Source: Gemmatimonadota bacterium (GTDB taxonomy: Bacteria > Latescibacterota > UBA2968 > UBA8231). From it: DNA of 64,000 nucleotides. Under the pieces are notes generated by a model. The model was not told the origin of the DNA. It saw only the letters and a list, made by a program, of their open reading frames with translations, and searched no databases. Below, one piece after another: positions 1 through 8,999 of this stretch. The position numbers and the translations under genes are program-made. Each line of letters opens with the position of its first letter. The stretch's first letter is position 1. The stretch is taken from contig VXML01000002.1 of the NCBI GenBank assembly GCA_009841115.1, positions 1 to 64,000 on the forward strand, read 5' to 3'.

Positions 1-75
1 TATCTCTATCGGCTCGCCATCGACTTGGACAACGTCTCTACGGAGCGCTCGGGCACCCTATCGCTGGCCTATTGA
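1..75 (+). CDS. C-terminal end of a FlgD/CHU_C-like surface protein (partial)
   Basis: Frame 1 is open from the window edge to TGA at 73-75 and encodes 24 residues beginning YLYRLAID and ending TLSLAY. The YLYRL start resembles the last strands of FlgD Ig-like C-terminal domains (pattern PPGLYLYR). The ending in -AY matches the last residues of the two large surface proteins at 14312-17647 (VHVAY) and 17684-20164 (ISVAY). I infer the end of a third protein of that family; the rest lies outside the window. The fragment is short, so the family call is tentative. Confidence 0.5.
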   Translation, partial: YLYRLAIDLDNVSTERSGTLSLAY

Positions 76-82
76 CCCAAAT

Positions 83-124
83 GCGCGACGCTGCCCGGTT
101 TTGCAGGAATAGGCAATGTCGCGC
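83..124 (+). terminator. Possible hairpin after the partial surface gene
   Basis: Arms GCGCGAC (83-89) and GTCGCGC (118-124) are perfectly complementary, and a few further pairs are possible inside (GCC with GGC). It starts 8 bases after the stop codon of the partial gene. No T-tract follows, so intrinsic termination is uncertain. Confidence 0.3.
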
Positions 125-171
125 CGTAAAACGCTTACAGAATTTCCCTTCCTCGTCACCATTCTAACGCC

Positions 172-2271
172 ATGGCGCGCAGCACCTGTTTCTTTTTGGG
201 CGCGCTCCTGCTAGCCGCTCTTGCACTGCGGCTGGGCTATCTGTGGGAACACCGTGCCAGTCCCTTCTTCGACGCGCCCGTAGTTGACGCCCAGACCTTT
301 CTCAAACAGGCACAGGCCCTTCTTGCCAGCGGTCCATTCTGGGGAGGGGACGAACCGTATTGGCAACCCCCCCTCTACATCTACCTGCTGACACTCGTTT
401 GCTGGCTCCTGCCAGCCTCGTACTTCGTCGGCATCCGACTCGTACACGTGGGCCTCGGCGTTCTTTCCTGCCTCTTGGTGTATGCATTGGCCCGGCACGC
501 CTTTGGCGAGCAGATCGGCCGCATCGCTGGCGTCATGGCAGCCTTATGCGGTTCCTTGCTCTACTTTGAGGGCGAGCTTTTGGCCGTGCCGGTGGAAGTC
601 TTTCTCAATCTCCTCCTCCTATACGGCCTATTGATCGCTTGGAGACGCGATCATGGGCGCTATTGGGTGCTAACCGGCCTCCTCGCGGGCCTTGCGGCCC
701 TCACTCGCCCCAATATCTTGCTCTTTATCGCGGCCTTTTGCGCCTGGACACTATGGCACCGACGCACATCTGCCTATGGTTCCCTGTTCTCTTTTATCAT
801 TCCCATAGCCTTGGTTATCCTGCCCGTTACCTACCGTAACTGGACCATTGAGTCGGATCTCGTCTTTATCTCATCCAATGCCGGGGTCAATTTCTACATT
901 GGTAACAACGCCGACTACGAGCGCACGGTCTCGCTGCGTCCGGGTGTGCAGTGGGAGACCATGATCGCCGAGGCGAAAAACTCTGGGCATAAGACCGCAG
1001 CCGCCCAATCGACCTTTTTCTTGGGCAAATCCCTCAATTATATAACCACGCAGCCCTTCGATTATCTCGATCTGCTCGGCAAAAAGGTATTCCACTTTTG
1101 GAGTGGCCCGGAGACCAAGCGCAATCAAGACATCTACTACGCCCGCCAACACTCGCGAATTTTAAGTCTCTTGCTCTGGGATTGGCACGTGTCGATACCC
1201 TTCGGCCTGATCGGCCCACTGAGTTTGCTCGGCTTGGGGCTGAGCATGAGGGGAAAGTGGACGCCGCCGATTGCCCTGCTGCGGCTCTACGCTTTCGTGT
1301 ACATGGCTTCAGTCGTACTCTTTTTTCCGGCAGCCCGCTACCGCACGCCAGTCGTGCCGGTGCTGATCGCCTTTGCTGCTTTTGCCACTTTTCAGCTCTA
1401 TCTAGGTGTGCGCCGCAGAGCCTATATCCGCACCACAGTGCTTGCCCTACCTCTCGGGGGCCTATTAGTCCTGTGCAATCTCGCCGAGGCCGCGCCGACT
1501 GAAGAAGACGCTCAGCTCTACTTCGACCTTGGCGAGGTGCATCTGCGCAAGCAAGACTACGCCCTGTCTGCGCGTTACTCGCACCGGGCACTGGAATTGG
1601 ACCCAGAGTACAATTACGCCCGTCATAATCTAGCCGTGTCGTACTTTCACCAAGAGCGCTATGGGGAAAGCGAACGCGAGGCCCTCCAGACCCTAGCGGA
1701 AAATCCCCAGCGCACCGACACTCGCGTCCTCCTAGGCCGGATTTACCTAGCGACCAATAAACCACAGCAAGCCGCAGCACATTTGCGTCACGTCCTCGAA
1801 CGAGATCCAGAGTCAGGCATGGCCCACTACTACTACGGTCGCCTGCTCTACCGCCAAGGGCAATACGCCACGGCAGCAACTCACTTGCAGAGGGCGCTTG
1901 CTTGGCAGCCACGGGATTTCTGGCTGCACTACGAGTTGGGAAGGGCCTTGCAGCAGGCCGGGCAAGCCGAGGCTGCGCTGGGCCAGTACCACCAAGCCCT
2001 ATCTCTCGCAAGACGGCCCGAGGCCCTAAATGCCATCGGTGCCCTGCATTTAATCGCTGGGCGCACACAGGAGGCGCAAATGCATTTTCTTCAAGCTCTA
2101 GAACTGGCTCCAGACAATCCAGATGTCCACGTCAACCTCGCGCTTATCGAACTTGAAAATGGAAACCATGCCGCGGCCATTGACCGGCTGCGGCAAGTAC
2201 TGGCGCGAGGTCCTTCCCCCCATGCGCAGCGCCTGCTCGACGAAGCCTATCGCCGCCTCGAATCACAATAG
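172..2271 (+). CDS. GT39-type membrane glycosyltransferase fused to TPR domain
   Basis: The 699-residue protein has an N-terminal signal-anchor-like helix and then many hydrophobic segments up to about residue 440, in the pattern of the ArnT/PMT (GT39) polyprenyl-phosphate sugar transferases: an acidic motif in the first periplasmic loop (FFDAPVVDA, residues 32-40) and QPPLYIYLL at about 65-73. From about residue 445 to the end there are roughly seven tetratricopeptide repeats with the usual W/L-G-Y-A-P spacing. GT39 enzymes move sugars from lipid carriers to protein or lipid A on the periplasmic side; the TPRs would lie outside the membrane and may bind a partner. The next genes on the strand are TPR lipoproteins and a CRTAC1-like protein, suggesting one functional unit. 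A second GT39 without TPRs lies at 23327-24937. The donor and acceptor cannot be read from the sequence. Confidence 0.75.
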   Translation: MARSTCFFLGALLLAALALRLGYLWEHRASPFFDAPVVDAQTFLKQAQALLASGPFWGGDEPYWQPPLYIYLLTLVCWLLPASYFVGIRLVHVGLGVLSCLLVYALARHAFGEQIGRIAGVMAALCGSLLYFEGELLAVPVEVFLNLLLLYGLLIAWRRDHGRYWVLTGLLAGLAALTRPNILLFIAAFCAWTLWHRRTSAYGSLFSFIIPIALVILPVTYRNWTIESDLVFISSNAGVNFYIGNNADYERTVSLRPGVQWETMIAEAKNSGHKTAAAQSTFFLGKSLNYITTQPFDYLDLLGKKVFHFWSGPETKRNQDIYYARQHSRILSLLLWDWHVSIPFGLIGPLSLLGLGLSMRGKWTPPIALLRLYAFVYMASVVLFFPAARYRTPVVPVLIAFAAFATFQLYLGVRRRAYIRTTVLALPLGGLLVLCNLAEAAPTEEDAQLYFDLGEVHLRKQDYALSARYSHRALELDPEYNYARHNLAVSYFHQERYGESEREALQTLAENPQRTDTRVLLGRIYLATNKPQQAAAHLRHVLERDPESGMAHYYYGRLLYRQGQYATAATHLQRALAWQPRDFWLHYELGRALQQAGQAEAALGQYHQALSLARRPEALNAIGALHLIAGRTQEAQMHFLQALELAPDNPDVHVNLALIELENGNHAAAIDRLRQVLARGPSPHAQRLLDEAYRRLESQ

Positions 2272-2442
2272 GAGGTTCCTTGTGCCCAGAACGATACGCG
2301 TTTGCACTTCGGCTTGGGGTCAGCCACTACAGTCAACACTGAAATTACTTGGCCAAGTGGCGAGCGTCAGGTTTTCCGCGCCGTGCTGACCAACCATCAT
2401 TACGTCATTCATCGAGGCGTCAATCGCCTCATATCGGAGTAG
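2272..2442 (+). pseudogene. Relic of an ASPIC/UnbV-type (CRTAC1-like) gene, C-terminus only
   Basis: Directly after the TAG of the GT39-TPR gene, in the same frame, 56 codons are open to TAG at 2440-2442. The translation contains RLHFGLGSATTVNTEITWPS followed by GERQVF. This is the hallmark end of an ASPIC/UnbV domain and aligns with LRICLGL...LEVRWPSGHVEQF in the intact gene at 5282-7003. No start codon with a good ribosome site serves this frame, and the FG-GAP repeats that should precede it are absent. I read it as the tail of a deleted gene. Its last bases carry the GGAG ribosome site of the next gene. Confidence 0.7.
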
Positions 2443-2446
2443 AACC

Positions 2447-3781
2447 ATGCGCTTTGTCCTACTTTTCTTGTTTATATTTGCTGCCTGTGCCCGCGAAACA
2501 CCCGATCCACCACAAGCTCTCGCCCCACTTGCCGACTCGGCGGCTCAGACCTTTGCCGCTGGTCGCGCACTCCAAGCCCGCGGCCTCTTCTCCCAAGCCG
2601 AGCAAGCCTATCGCCAGGCACTGCAACAAGCCCCGGATAACCCCCAATACCATTACTATCTCGGCGTTGTATTGCACGCCCAGAGTCGTTTTGCCGAAGC
2701 GCGGACTCAGTTTGAGAAAGCACTTGAACTAAAACCTGACTACGCCGGTCCCCGCATCGCCTTGGGCAAAATGTTCTATGATGTACACGGAAAAGTAAAG
2801 GAGGCTCGCCAACTCCTCACCGAGGCACTGGAACTAGCCCCCAACGCTGTCGAAGCACGGTATATCCTAGGCGTGATCCACCAACGCGAAGGCCAGCTGC
2901 AAGAAGCCCGCGAGGTTTTCGCCGCCATCGCCTCTGCCGACTCCACCCACCTCCAAGCTCGGCTACAGCTAGGTCTAGCAGACCTAAAGTTGGGCAACTA
3001 CCAAGAGGCCGAGCGCCAGCTACGCCAAATCGCGCACCTCAGCCCGCACGAGCCGGCCGCGTTTCTCGGAATCGGGCAAGCTCTGTTGCGCATGGGTCGC
3101 GCCGCAGAGGGGCAGCGTGCCCTTGAGCGCGCTCGCGTCTTGGACGAACAAAACACTCAACTCAAACCCCACCAAGACGCGGTGCGCCAGTACCCCGATC
3201 AACCCCAAGCCCACTCCAATCTCGCCGCCCTCTACAGTCGCTTTGGGCGTCTCAAATTGGCCGTCGAGCACTACCGCCAGTCCATCCTCATCGATTCGAC
3301 CTATGGCCTAGGGTACCAAGGATTGGGTACCCTGCTCCAGCGCCGGGGCAAGGACGATTTGGCAGCGCGCTACTACCTCGAAGCCCTGAGTCACGACTCG
3401 ACCTTGGCCGAAAGCCACAACAATCTGGGCTTGATCTTGCACAAGCGAGGGGAACTAGAAAAGGCCCTCAAACAATACGAGCGGGCCGTGCGGTTTGCCC
3501 CATCTACGGGTTTTTACCACTCCAATATCGGCAATGCCTACCTCGAAATGGATCAACTCGACCAAGCGCAGGCCGCCGTCGAGCAGGCCATCAAATTAGA
3601 TGCAAAACTCTATAGTGCTCACATACTGCTCGGTGATATTCACGCCCGCCGCGGCGAATTTGCTCAGGCCATTGCGCTCTGGGAGAACATTCCGTCTGGT
3701 GGAACGGCAGGTGAATCTTTACAGGCCAAAATCGCCAAGGCCCGACGGCAGCTATCCGCGCAAGAGCACGCACCGCGATGA
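2447..3781 (+). CDS. TPR lipoprotein
   Basis: The 444-residue product has a short hydrophobic signal with lipobox FAAC (Cys14), so it is probably a lipid-anchored envelope protein. The remainder is almost entirely tetratricopeptide repeats, with a slightly irregular stretch around residues 230-245. ATG at 2447 follows GGAG by 7 bases. The stop overlaps the start of the next TPR lipoprotein (ATGA, 3778-3781), which indicates translational coupling. TPR proteins act as protein-binding scaffolds; the partner is unknown, but candidates are the GT39-TPR protein upstream and the CRTAC1-like protein downstream. Confidence 0.8.
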   Translation: MRFVLLFLFIFAACARETPDPPQALAPLADSAAQTFAAGRALQARGLFSQAEQAYRQALQQAPDNPQYHYYLGVVLHAQSRFAEARTQFEKALELKPDYAGPRIALGKMFYDVHGKVKEARQLLTEALELAPNAVEARYILGVIHQREGQLQEAREVFAAIASADSTHLQARLQLGLADLKLGNYQEAERQLRQIAHLSPHEPAAFLGIGQALLRMGRAAEGQRALERARVLDEQNTQLKPHQDAVRQYPDQPQAHSNLAALYSRFGRLKLAVEHYRQSILIDSTYGLGYQGLGTLLQRRGKDDLAARYYLEALSHDSTLAESHNNLGLILHKRGELEKALKQYERAVRFAPSTGFYHSNIGNAYLEMDQLDQAQAAVEQAIKLDAKLYSAHILLGDIHARRGEFAQAIALWENIPSGGTAGESLQAKIAKARRQLSAQEHAPR

Positions 3782-5280
3782 GCTTGGCTGTCCCGCTCGC
3801 CGCACTATGGGCAATTTTGAGTGGTTGCGGGGTAGATTCTGGCCCGGAAGAAGAAGGCGACCGCTTGGTGCAGACCGGGCGCAACTTCGCCGAGGAACAC
3901 CGTTACGCCGAGGCGCGCCACACCTTTGAAAAAGCTATAGCCCTAGACTCACTCAACGCCGCAGCGCACTGTGCATTGGGCGACCTCGACGCTCGGCTCG
4001 GACACGTAGAGCGGGCCGTCCAAGCCTACAAAGCCGCGCTCGCAGCCGACTCCACCTATCATCGCGCTCGGCACAATCTAGCGGTAATCGAGGCTGACCG
4101 AGGGCACCTGCCGCTGGCTATCGAGTTGCTCGAACGCATTCCAACCTACGTCCCTGCCCTCCGCACCTTACCTCTCTTCTACGCCAAACAGGGGCGCTAT
4201 GACCTAGCCGAAAAAGGACTGCACACGGCACTAGCGGTGGGCGGGGAAGACCTTGACGTGCGGCAGCAACTCGGTCGGCTCTACCTGCGTCAAGGCCGTT
4301 ATGACGAGGCCCGAGCCGCGCTCGACCTAGCCCTCGCCCAAGACTCGACCCAAGCCGAAAGCCACCGTCTGTTGGGCTTGCTGCACCTAGCCGAGCGGCG
4401 TTACCCAGAAGCGTTGGCCGCCTTTCGCCATGCGCTCGCACTCGAACCACACCTGATCGAGGCACACTACAACCTTTCTTCGGCGTTTTTGGGACTGGGG
4501 CAGCCAACCCAAGCGCAGGCAGCACTGGCGCGCTTTGAGACCCTCGCTGCTGATGCAGCCCAAGTCGCACATTTGCGCCGTCAGCTCGACGCCAACCCCG
4601 ACGATCGCGAGACTCGTTTGCAGCTAGCCCATCACTATCGGCAACTGGGTCGAGACGACGACGCCCTCACCCACTATCGGGCCATACTGCTGGCTGACTC
4701 AGACGACTTAGAGGCCCTAATTTCGCTAAGCGGGCTTTTGTTGACGCGAAGAGACGACCAAGAAGTGCTCGAATTGTGCCGCCGAGGCATTTCCCAGCAC
4801 CCAGAGGATGTACGCACCAGCAAGCTCCATTTCGCCCGTGGCTATGTCCATATGCGGCGCAGCCAGTATCAAGAAGCCCGTACGGCCTTCGAGCATGCTC
4901 TTGCGCTGGATTCGTCTTCGGCCACAGCTTGGAATAATCTCGGCCACGTACAACTAAGTTTAGGCGAGGAAGCTGCGGCGCAACGGGCGCTGGAATCGGC
5001 CATTGCCGCCGATTCAACGCTGGCCGATGCCCACTATAATCTCGGTAGCCTATTCTTGCAAAAAGGGCAGCTAGCTCAAGCGCAACGAGCCTATCGGGCG
5101 GCCATTGTCGCCGATTCGACTTTTGCGCGGACTTATTACGCGCTAGCAACCGTGTATCAAGCCCAAGGTGCGATCTCGGAGGCACGCCGTTGCTACCAAA
5201 CTTTTATCGACAAGTGGCAAGGCGATCCGGACTTCCTGCTCCAAGCCCGCGAACGGCTCGCCCAACTGCCGAGTCCCTGA
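3778..5280 (+). CDS. TPR lipoprotein
   Basis: The 500-residue product has signal peptide and lipobox LSGC (Cys17), followed by continuous TPR repeats from about residue 28 to the end. It overlaps the preceding TPR lipoprotein by four bases (ATGA). The repeats often end in the phrase A(L/I)AxDST, as they do in the upstream gene, so the two look like paralogues from duplication. It is followed after one base by the CRTAC1-like lipoprotein gene, implying one transcript. Specific function unknown. Confidence 0.8.
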   Translation: MSLAVPLAALWAILSGCGVDSGPEEEGDRLVQTGRNFAEEHRYAEARHTFEKAIALDSLNAAAHCALGDLDARLGHVERAVQAYKAALAADSTYHRARHNLAVIEADRGHLPLAIELLERIPTYVPALRTLPLFYAKQGRYDLAEKGLHTALAVGGEDLDVRQQLGRLYLRQGRYDEARAALDLALAQDSTQAESHRLLGLLHLAERRYPEALAAFRHALALEPHLIEAHYNLSSAFLGLGQPTQAQAALARFETLAADAAQVAHLRRQLDANPDDRETRLQLAHHYRQLGRDDDALTHYRAILLADSDDLEALISLSGLLLTRRDDQEVLELCRRGISQHPEDVRTSKLHFARGYVHMRRSQYQEARTAFEHALALDSSSATAWNNLGHVQLSLGEEAAAQRALESAIAADSTLADAHYNLGSLFLQKGQLAQAQRAYRAAIVADSTFARTYYALATVYQAQGAISEARRCYQTFIDKWQGDPDFLLQARERLAQLPSP

Positions 5281-5281
5281 T

Positions 5282-7003
5282 ATGTCCATGCTAGTTTTTT
5301 TCATCTGCTTGCTCTGTCTAGCCTGTAGCGCCACCGAAGATACCACACCACCTGCACCGTTGCAGCACGCCGCACCCACAACTTCGTCTCTCCACTTTGT
5401 CGAAGTAGCATCTACCGTCGGCCTGACATGGCAGCACGAAAACGGCCGCAGCCCCCAGCGTTACTTCCCCGAGACTATGGGCGGCGGGGGTGCCTTCTTC
5501 GACTACGACGGTGATGGCGATCTGGATGTTTACGCCGTAAACGGCACTTTTATCGCTGCCGATCCGCAGGAGGCGACCCCAGTCAATCAGCTCTTTCGCA
5601 ACGATGGCCAGCGTTTTGTCCCGGTCTCGGCTGGGGTTGCCCACCCAGGCGTTGGCATGGGGGTTGCCATAGCTGACTACGACCGCGACGGCGACCGCGA
5701 CCTCTATCTAACCAACTTTGGCCCCAACGTACTCTTTCGCAACGACGACGGACACTTTGCCGAAATCGGACGGCAGACCGGCGTCGCCGATGCGCGCTGG
5801 GGCACCAGTTGCGCTTTTGCCGATTACGACCGCGACGGCGACTGCGACCTCTATGTCGCCAATTACGTGGCCTACGATCCGGCCGCAGCTCGCGCCGACC
5901 AAGTGCCCTATATGGCCGGCTACGAAAGCTATAGCGACCAAGCACCTTTCGGCTATCCGCATCCAGACAACTTCCAAGGCCAAGCCGATCTGCTCTACCG
6001 CAACGATGGCGCGGGACACTTTGTTGATGTCTCGGCAGAGGCCGGCATCGCCGATGCGAGCGGCAAGGGGCTGGGGGTAGTTTTTGGCGACTACGACAGC
6101 GACGGTTGGCTCGACATCTACGTGGCCAACGACGCCGTGCGCAACTTCCTCTACCACAACAACCAAGACGGGACCTTTATCGAAAGGGCAGGACTAGCGG
6201 GCGTGGCTTATGGCCAAGACGGACAAATGGAAGCGGGCATGGGGGTAGATTGGGGGGACTACAACGGCGACGGCGTACTCGATTTGACGGTGACCAACTT
6301 CCAGGCCGAACCCAACGCGCTCTATCGAGGCGAAGGCGACTTCTTCTCGGTTGCGACCTTTGCCGCCGGGGTGGGCTTGCCGTCGCTGCCCTTTCTCGGG
6401 TTTGGTACCCAGTTTTTCGACCCCGATCTCGATGGTGATCTCGACCTGTTTGCCGTCAACGGCCACGTCCTCGACAACATCCGCGACATCGACCAATCCA
6501 CCAGCTATGGACAGCGCAATTTGCTCTTCCGCAATGACAGCGGCCGCTTCGCCGAGGTTTCCGCGACAGCCGGCCCCGGCTTCGCCTTAGAGCGCGTCAG
6601 CCGCGGCAGTGCCACCGGCGACTACGACAGCGACGGCGATCCCGATCTACTAGTTTTCAATTCAGGACAACCGCTCAGCTTGCTGCGCAACGACCTCGGC
6701 GACGCCAATCACTGGATCACCATTCAGCTAGCGGGAGTCAACGGCAACCCAAACGGCATCGGCGCTCGACTGACGGCAACTAGCGGCGACTTGGTCCAGA
6801 CTAGGGAGCTGCGCGGCAGCCGCTCGTACCTATCGCAGAGCCAACTCCGCATCTGCTTGGGACTGGGCAAACGGCCGCAACTTGACGCGTTAGAAGTGCG
6901 CTGGCCTTCGGGCCACGTGGAGCAATTCGGCCCCTTTGCAGCCAACCAAGCCATCGCGCTCGTCGAAGGCGAGGGCATCAGCGCGGCTTCTGACTCGCCC
7001 TGA
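5282..7003 (+). CDS. CRTAC1-like lipoprotein: FG-GAP/VCBS repeats plus ASPIC/UnbV domain
   Basis: ATG at 5282 gives 573 residues with a signal and lipobox LACS (Cys15); longer readings upstream run back into the TPR gene. Acidic FG-GAP/VCBS repeats of the type FDYDGDGDLDVY recur about seven times between residues 75 and 470 and would bind calcium in a beta-propeller. The C-terminus carries an ASPIC/UnbV domain with GLG and RWPSG motifs (about residues 495-560). Family members are usually secreted or surface-bound and often sit beside TPR proteins, as here. The 3' end overlaps the convergent SGNH hydrolase gene by 26 bases. The biochemical role of this family in bacteria is poorly known. Confidence 0.85.
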   Translation: MSMLVFFICLLCLACSATEDTTPPAPLQHAAPTTSSLHFVEVASTVGLTWQHENGRSPQRYFPETMGGGGAFFDYDGDGDLDVYAVNGTFIAADPQEATPVNQLFRNDGQRFVPVSAGVAHPGVGMGVAIADYDRDGDRDLYLTNFGPNVLFRNDDGHFAEIGRQTGVADARWGTSCAFADYDRDGDCDLYVANYVAYDPAAARADQVPYMAGYESYSDQAPFGYPHPDNFQGQADLLYRNDGAGHFVDVSAEAGIADASGKGLGVVFGDYDSDGWLDIYVANDAVRNFLYHNNQDGTFIERAGLAGVAYGQDGQMEAGMGVDWGDYNGDGVLDLTVTNFQAEPNALYRGEGDFFSVATFAAGVGLPSLPFLGFGTQFFDPDLDGDLDLFAVNGHVLDNIRDIDQSTSYGQRNLLFRNDSGRFAEVSATAGPGFALERVSRGSATGDYDSDGDPDLLVFNSGQPLSLLRNDLGDANHWITIQLAGVNGNPNGIGARLTATSGDLVQTRELRGSRSYLSQSQLRICLGLGKRPQLDALEVRWPSGHVEQFGPFAANQAIALVEGEGISAASDSP

Positions 7004-8996
7004 TCTGCTCGACGAGGGCACGACCGAACACCTCTTGGCCCTGTTCAGCGGCTATTTCTACCGCATATTGCTCAGCGTCGGCTAAGCGGCCCGAAATTAT
7101 CAACTCGGCGACGATCAGCTCTAGCAAGTCCGTTGTGAACATCTTGCGGATATTCGCGTCTTGCACCGCCTGCTCTAGTGCTGTCAACGCCTTGTCATGC
7201 TCTCCGAGCAAATGGTAGGCATAGCCGCGAATAAAGTCCTGTAACCCCGGGGAAAAGTCCGGAGCTTCGCTCAAGAAGCGCAAGCGGTCTAGCAGGGCAG
7301 AAAGCTCGACATGCTCGGTTGACCCAATAGGAGCCCCCACGAGTTGTCCGCAACGGATATAGCGCAACGTGCTCCACAAATCGCCCCATATCGTATAAGG
7401 CTCCTCCAAACGGGCTGCGCGATAATAATCCTGTGCGTGCTCGTACTCCCGGGCGGCATAACACGCGTCCGCGACATTCAGCGCCAATAGCTCCGGCCCT
7501 GCTCCCGTTCGCCAGCGCTCGACGCCGTTCTGCTCTCCAGCACTCAGTTCGTCCCACAGGGCCGCAGCCTGCTGGCGCAAGGTCTGCACCTGCCCCTCGT
7601 TCCCCGCATCCAAGGGAGGAGCGGCCAAGAGCACGGCCATGGCCCGCAACACGGCCAGCCGCTCAACGGGCAAGTCGCCGAGCCTACGGCGGTATTCATC
7701 GACTGTCGCCAACTGATCCGCAGCGCCGGACGCGATCTGCCAAGGGGCTGGTGCTCCTTCCAACGCAGCGACAATAGCCCGCGCCAAGAGCACCTGGCCG
7801 GTCCCTGCCGGGTGCAAGTGATCAACCATCAGTTCCCAACCCACGCCTTCTTCTGGGCTATGAGCGAGGAAGCGCGCCTCCACATCGGCTAACAACACTC
7901 CTTCTTCCGCCGCGACTCGGCGCACGACCTCGTTTAGATCTGCCGTCGCCCGCCAAGGCCGCGGATCCAGCTCGCGCGCCTGCACATAAGCCGCTCGTGC
8001 CCCAGCCCCACGACCCAACTGCTCTAAGTGATAACCGCGTAAGAAGTGCAAATAGGCGTCGTCCGCATAGAGTTCCTCGGCCTGCTCCAAAGCCGCGAGC
8101 GCTGCCGGCGACGCTTGCTCCTTATGGCCCTGCGCCAAAAAATCCACATAGCGTGCGCGCTCCTCATCCGGCAAAGGCGGCTCAATGCGCGCAGGCGCGA
8201 AACCGCGTTCGTTACTGGTCACCGAACAGAGCACCAAGGGAATACGTCGCGCTCGGCAAAAGGCCGCTACGTCGCGGAGATTGGTCTCCAAGTTGGCCGC
8301 TGCCTGCGCTCGTCGCGGATCGGACGCTGGGATCGCGCCAGCCTTAGACATTACCTCGATTAAGGGACCATCCTCCGACTCTCTGCCCAACGGTCCTATC
8401 AGCTTGCCGACCAAGGGTCTCAGCCGCCACTGCACCAGCGAGTAGTGAACCCGCTTCATCCACACCGCTTGCCCCCCTTGGGCCAATGAAGCCGCCCCAT
8501 AAACCCCGTATAGTTCGTTGTGTCCGGTATAGACTACGACCAAATTCGCCCCGAGAGCGGCTATACCGTCTTCTACGGCGCGGGCCACGGCAAAGCTCGA
8601 AGCAGCAGTGATCCCGGCGTTAAAAACCTCGATCTGGCGCTCTGGAAAGAGGTCGCCGAGCATTTCTTGGAGATAAGAAGGAGCCGATAAACGCTTGGGG
8701 TGGGGGTAGCCCTGTACTGTCGAACCCCCGGCAAAAAGCACGCGCAACGCACCCTCGGGCGAAGGTTCGATATAGGGTCGCGGGGTCATGCGGATGCCGC
8801 GCCGGATAGGCTCGGCCATGTCGGCGAAAAAGCGACGGGCATAGTCCGGGTTTACCGCGTGGAGCGCTCGGCCTTCGATGTGCGCTAGTTGGAGGGCAAA
8901 CGCCGGCGGATCCAACGCCGGAATCAGCCGCAACCCCCCTTCAATGAGCGCGACTAAAACTAAGCCGAGCAGCAGCGCCGCGAGCCGACCGCGCAT
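6978..8996 (-). CDS. SGNH/GDSL-type hydrolase with helical/TPR-like insert and C-terminal helical region
   Basis: The 672-residue product starts with an N-terminal membrane anchor or signal (residues 4-24). SGNH signatures follow: block I FAGGSTVQG with nucleophile Ser92, block II FNAGIT near Gly129, block III YTGHNELYG with Asn160, and the acid/base pair in VDHLHPAG (Asp392, His395). Between blocks III and V, residues of about 280-345 form a TPR-like helical insert (DDAYLHFLRGYHLEQLGRGA). The C-terminal 270 residues are also mostly helical. Relatives act as esterases or O-deacetylases of envelope glycans; the substrate here is unknown. It lies 3 bases downstream of the PPIase lipoprotein gene, so the two are likely co-transcribed. 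Confidence 0.8.
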   Translation of the reverse strand: MRGRLAALLLGLVLVALIEGGLRLIPALDPPAFALQLAHIEGRALHAVNPDYARRFFADMAEPIRRGIRMTPRPYIEPSPEGALRVLFAGGSTVQGYPHPKRLSAPSYLQEMLGDLFPERQIEVFNAGITAASSFAVARAVEDGIAALGANLVVVYTGHNELYGVYGAASLAQGGQAVWMKRVHYSLVQWRLRPLVGKLIGPLGRESEDGPLIEVMSKAGAIPASDPRRAQAAANLETNLRDVAAFCRARRIPLVLCSVTSNERGFAPARIEPPLPDEERARYVDFLAQGHKEQASPAALAALEQAEELYADDAYLHFLRGYHLEQLGRGAGARAAYVQARELDPRPWRATADLNEVVRRVAAEEGVLLADVEARFLAHSPEEGVGWELMVDHLHPAGTGQVLLARAIVAALEGAPAPWQIASGAADQLATVDEYRRRLGDLPVERLAVLRAMAVLLAAPPLDAGNEGQVQTLRQQAAALWDELSAGEQNGVERWRTGAGPELLALNVADACYAAREYEHAQDYYRAARLEEPYTIWGDLWSTLRYIRCGQLVGAPIGSTEHVELSALLDRLRFLSEAPDFSPGLQDFIRGYAYHLLGEHDKALTALEQAVQDANIRKMFTTDLLELIVAELIISGRLADAEQYAVEIAAEQGQEVFGRALVEQIRASQKPR

Positions 8997-8999
8997 TTT

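Noticed and set aside
1034-2068. Long antisense open frame of about 344 codons inside the GT39-TPR gene
   Set aside because: It runs opposite to a gene with clear TPR repeats, has no family resemblance and an Arg/Ala/Gly-rich composition typical of a shadow frame in high-GC DNA. Similar long shadows inside ppdK, ligA and the dipeptidases were dropped for the same reason.
2123-2389. Possible small gene spanning the end of the GT39-TPR gene
   Set aside because: The frame overlaps the real gene and the product has no recognisable features; the biologically meaningful frame in this spacer is the ASPIC-UnbV relic in frame 1.
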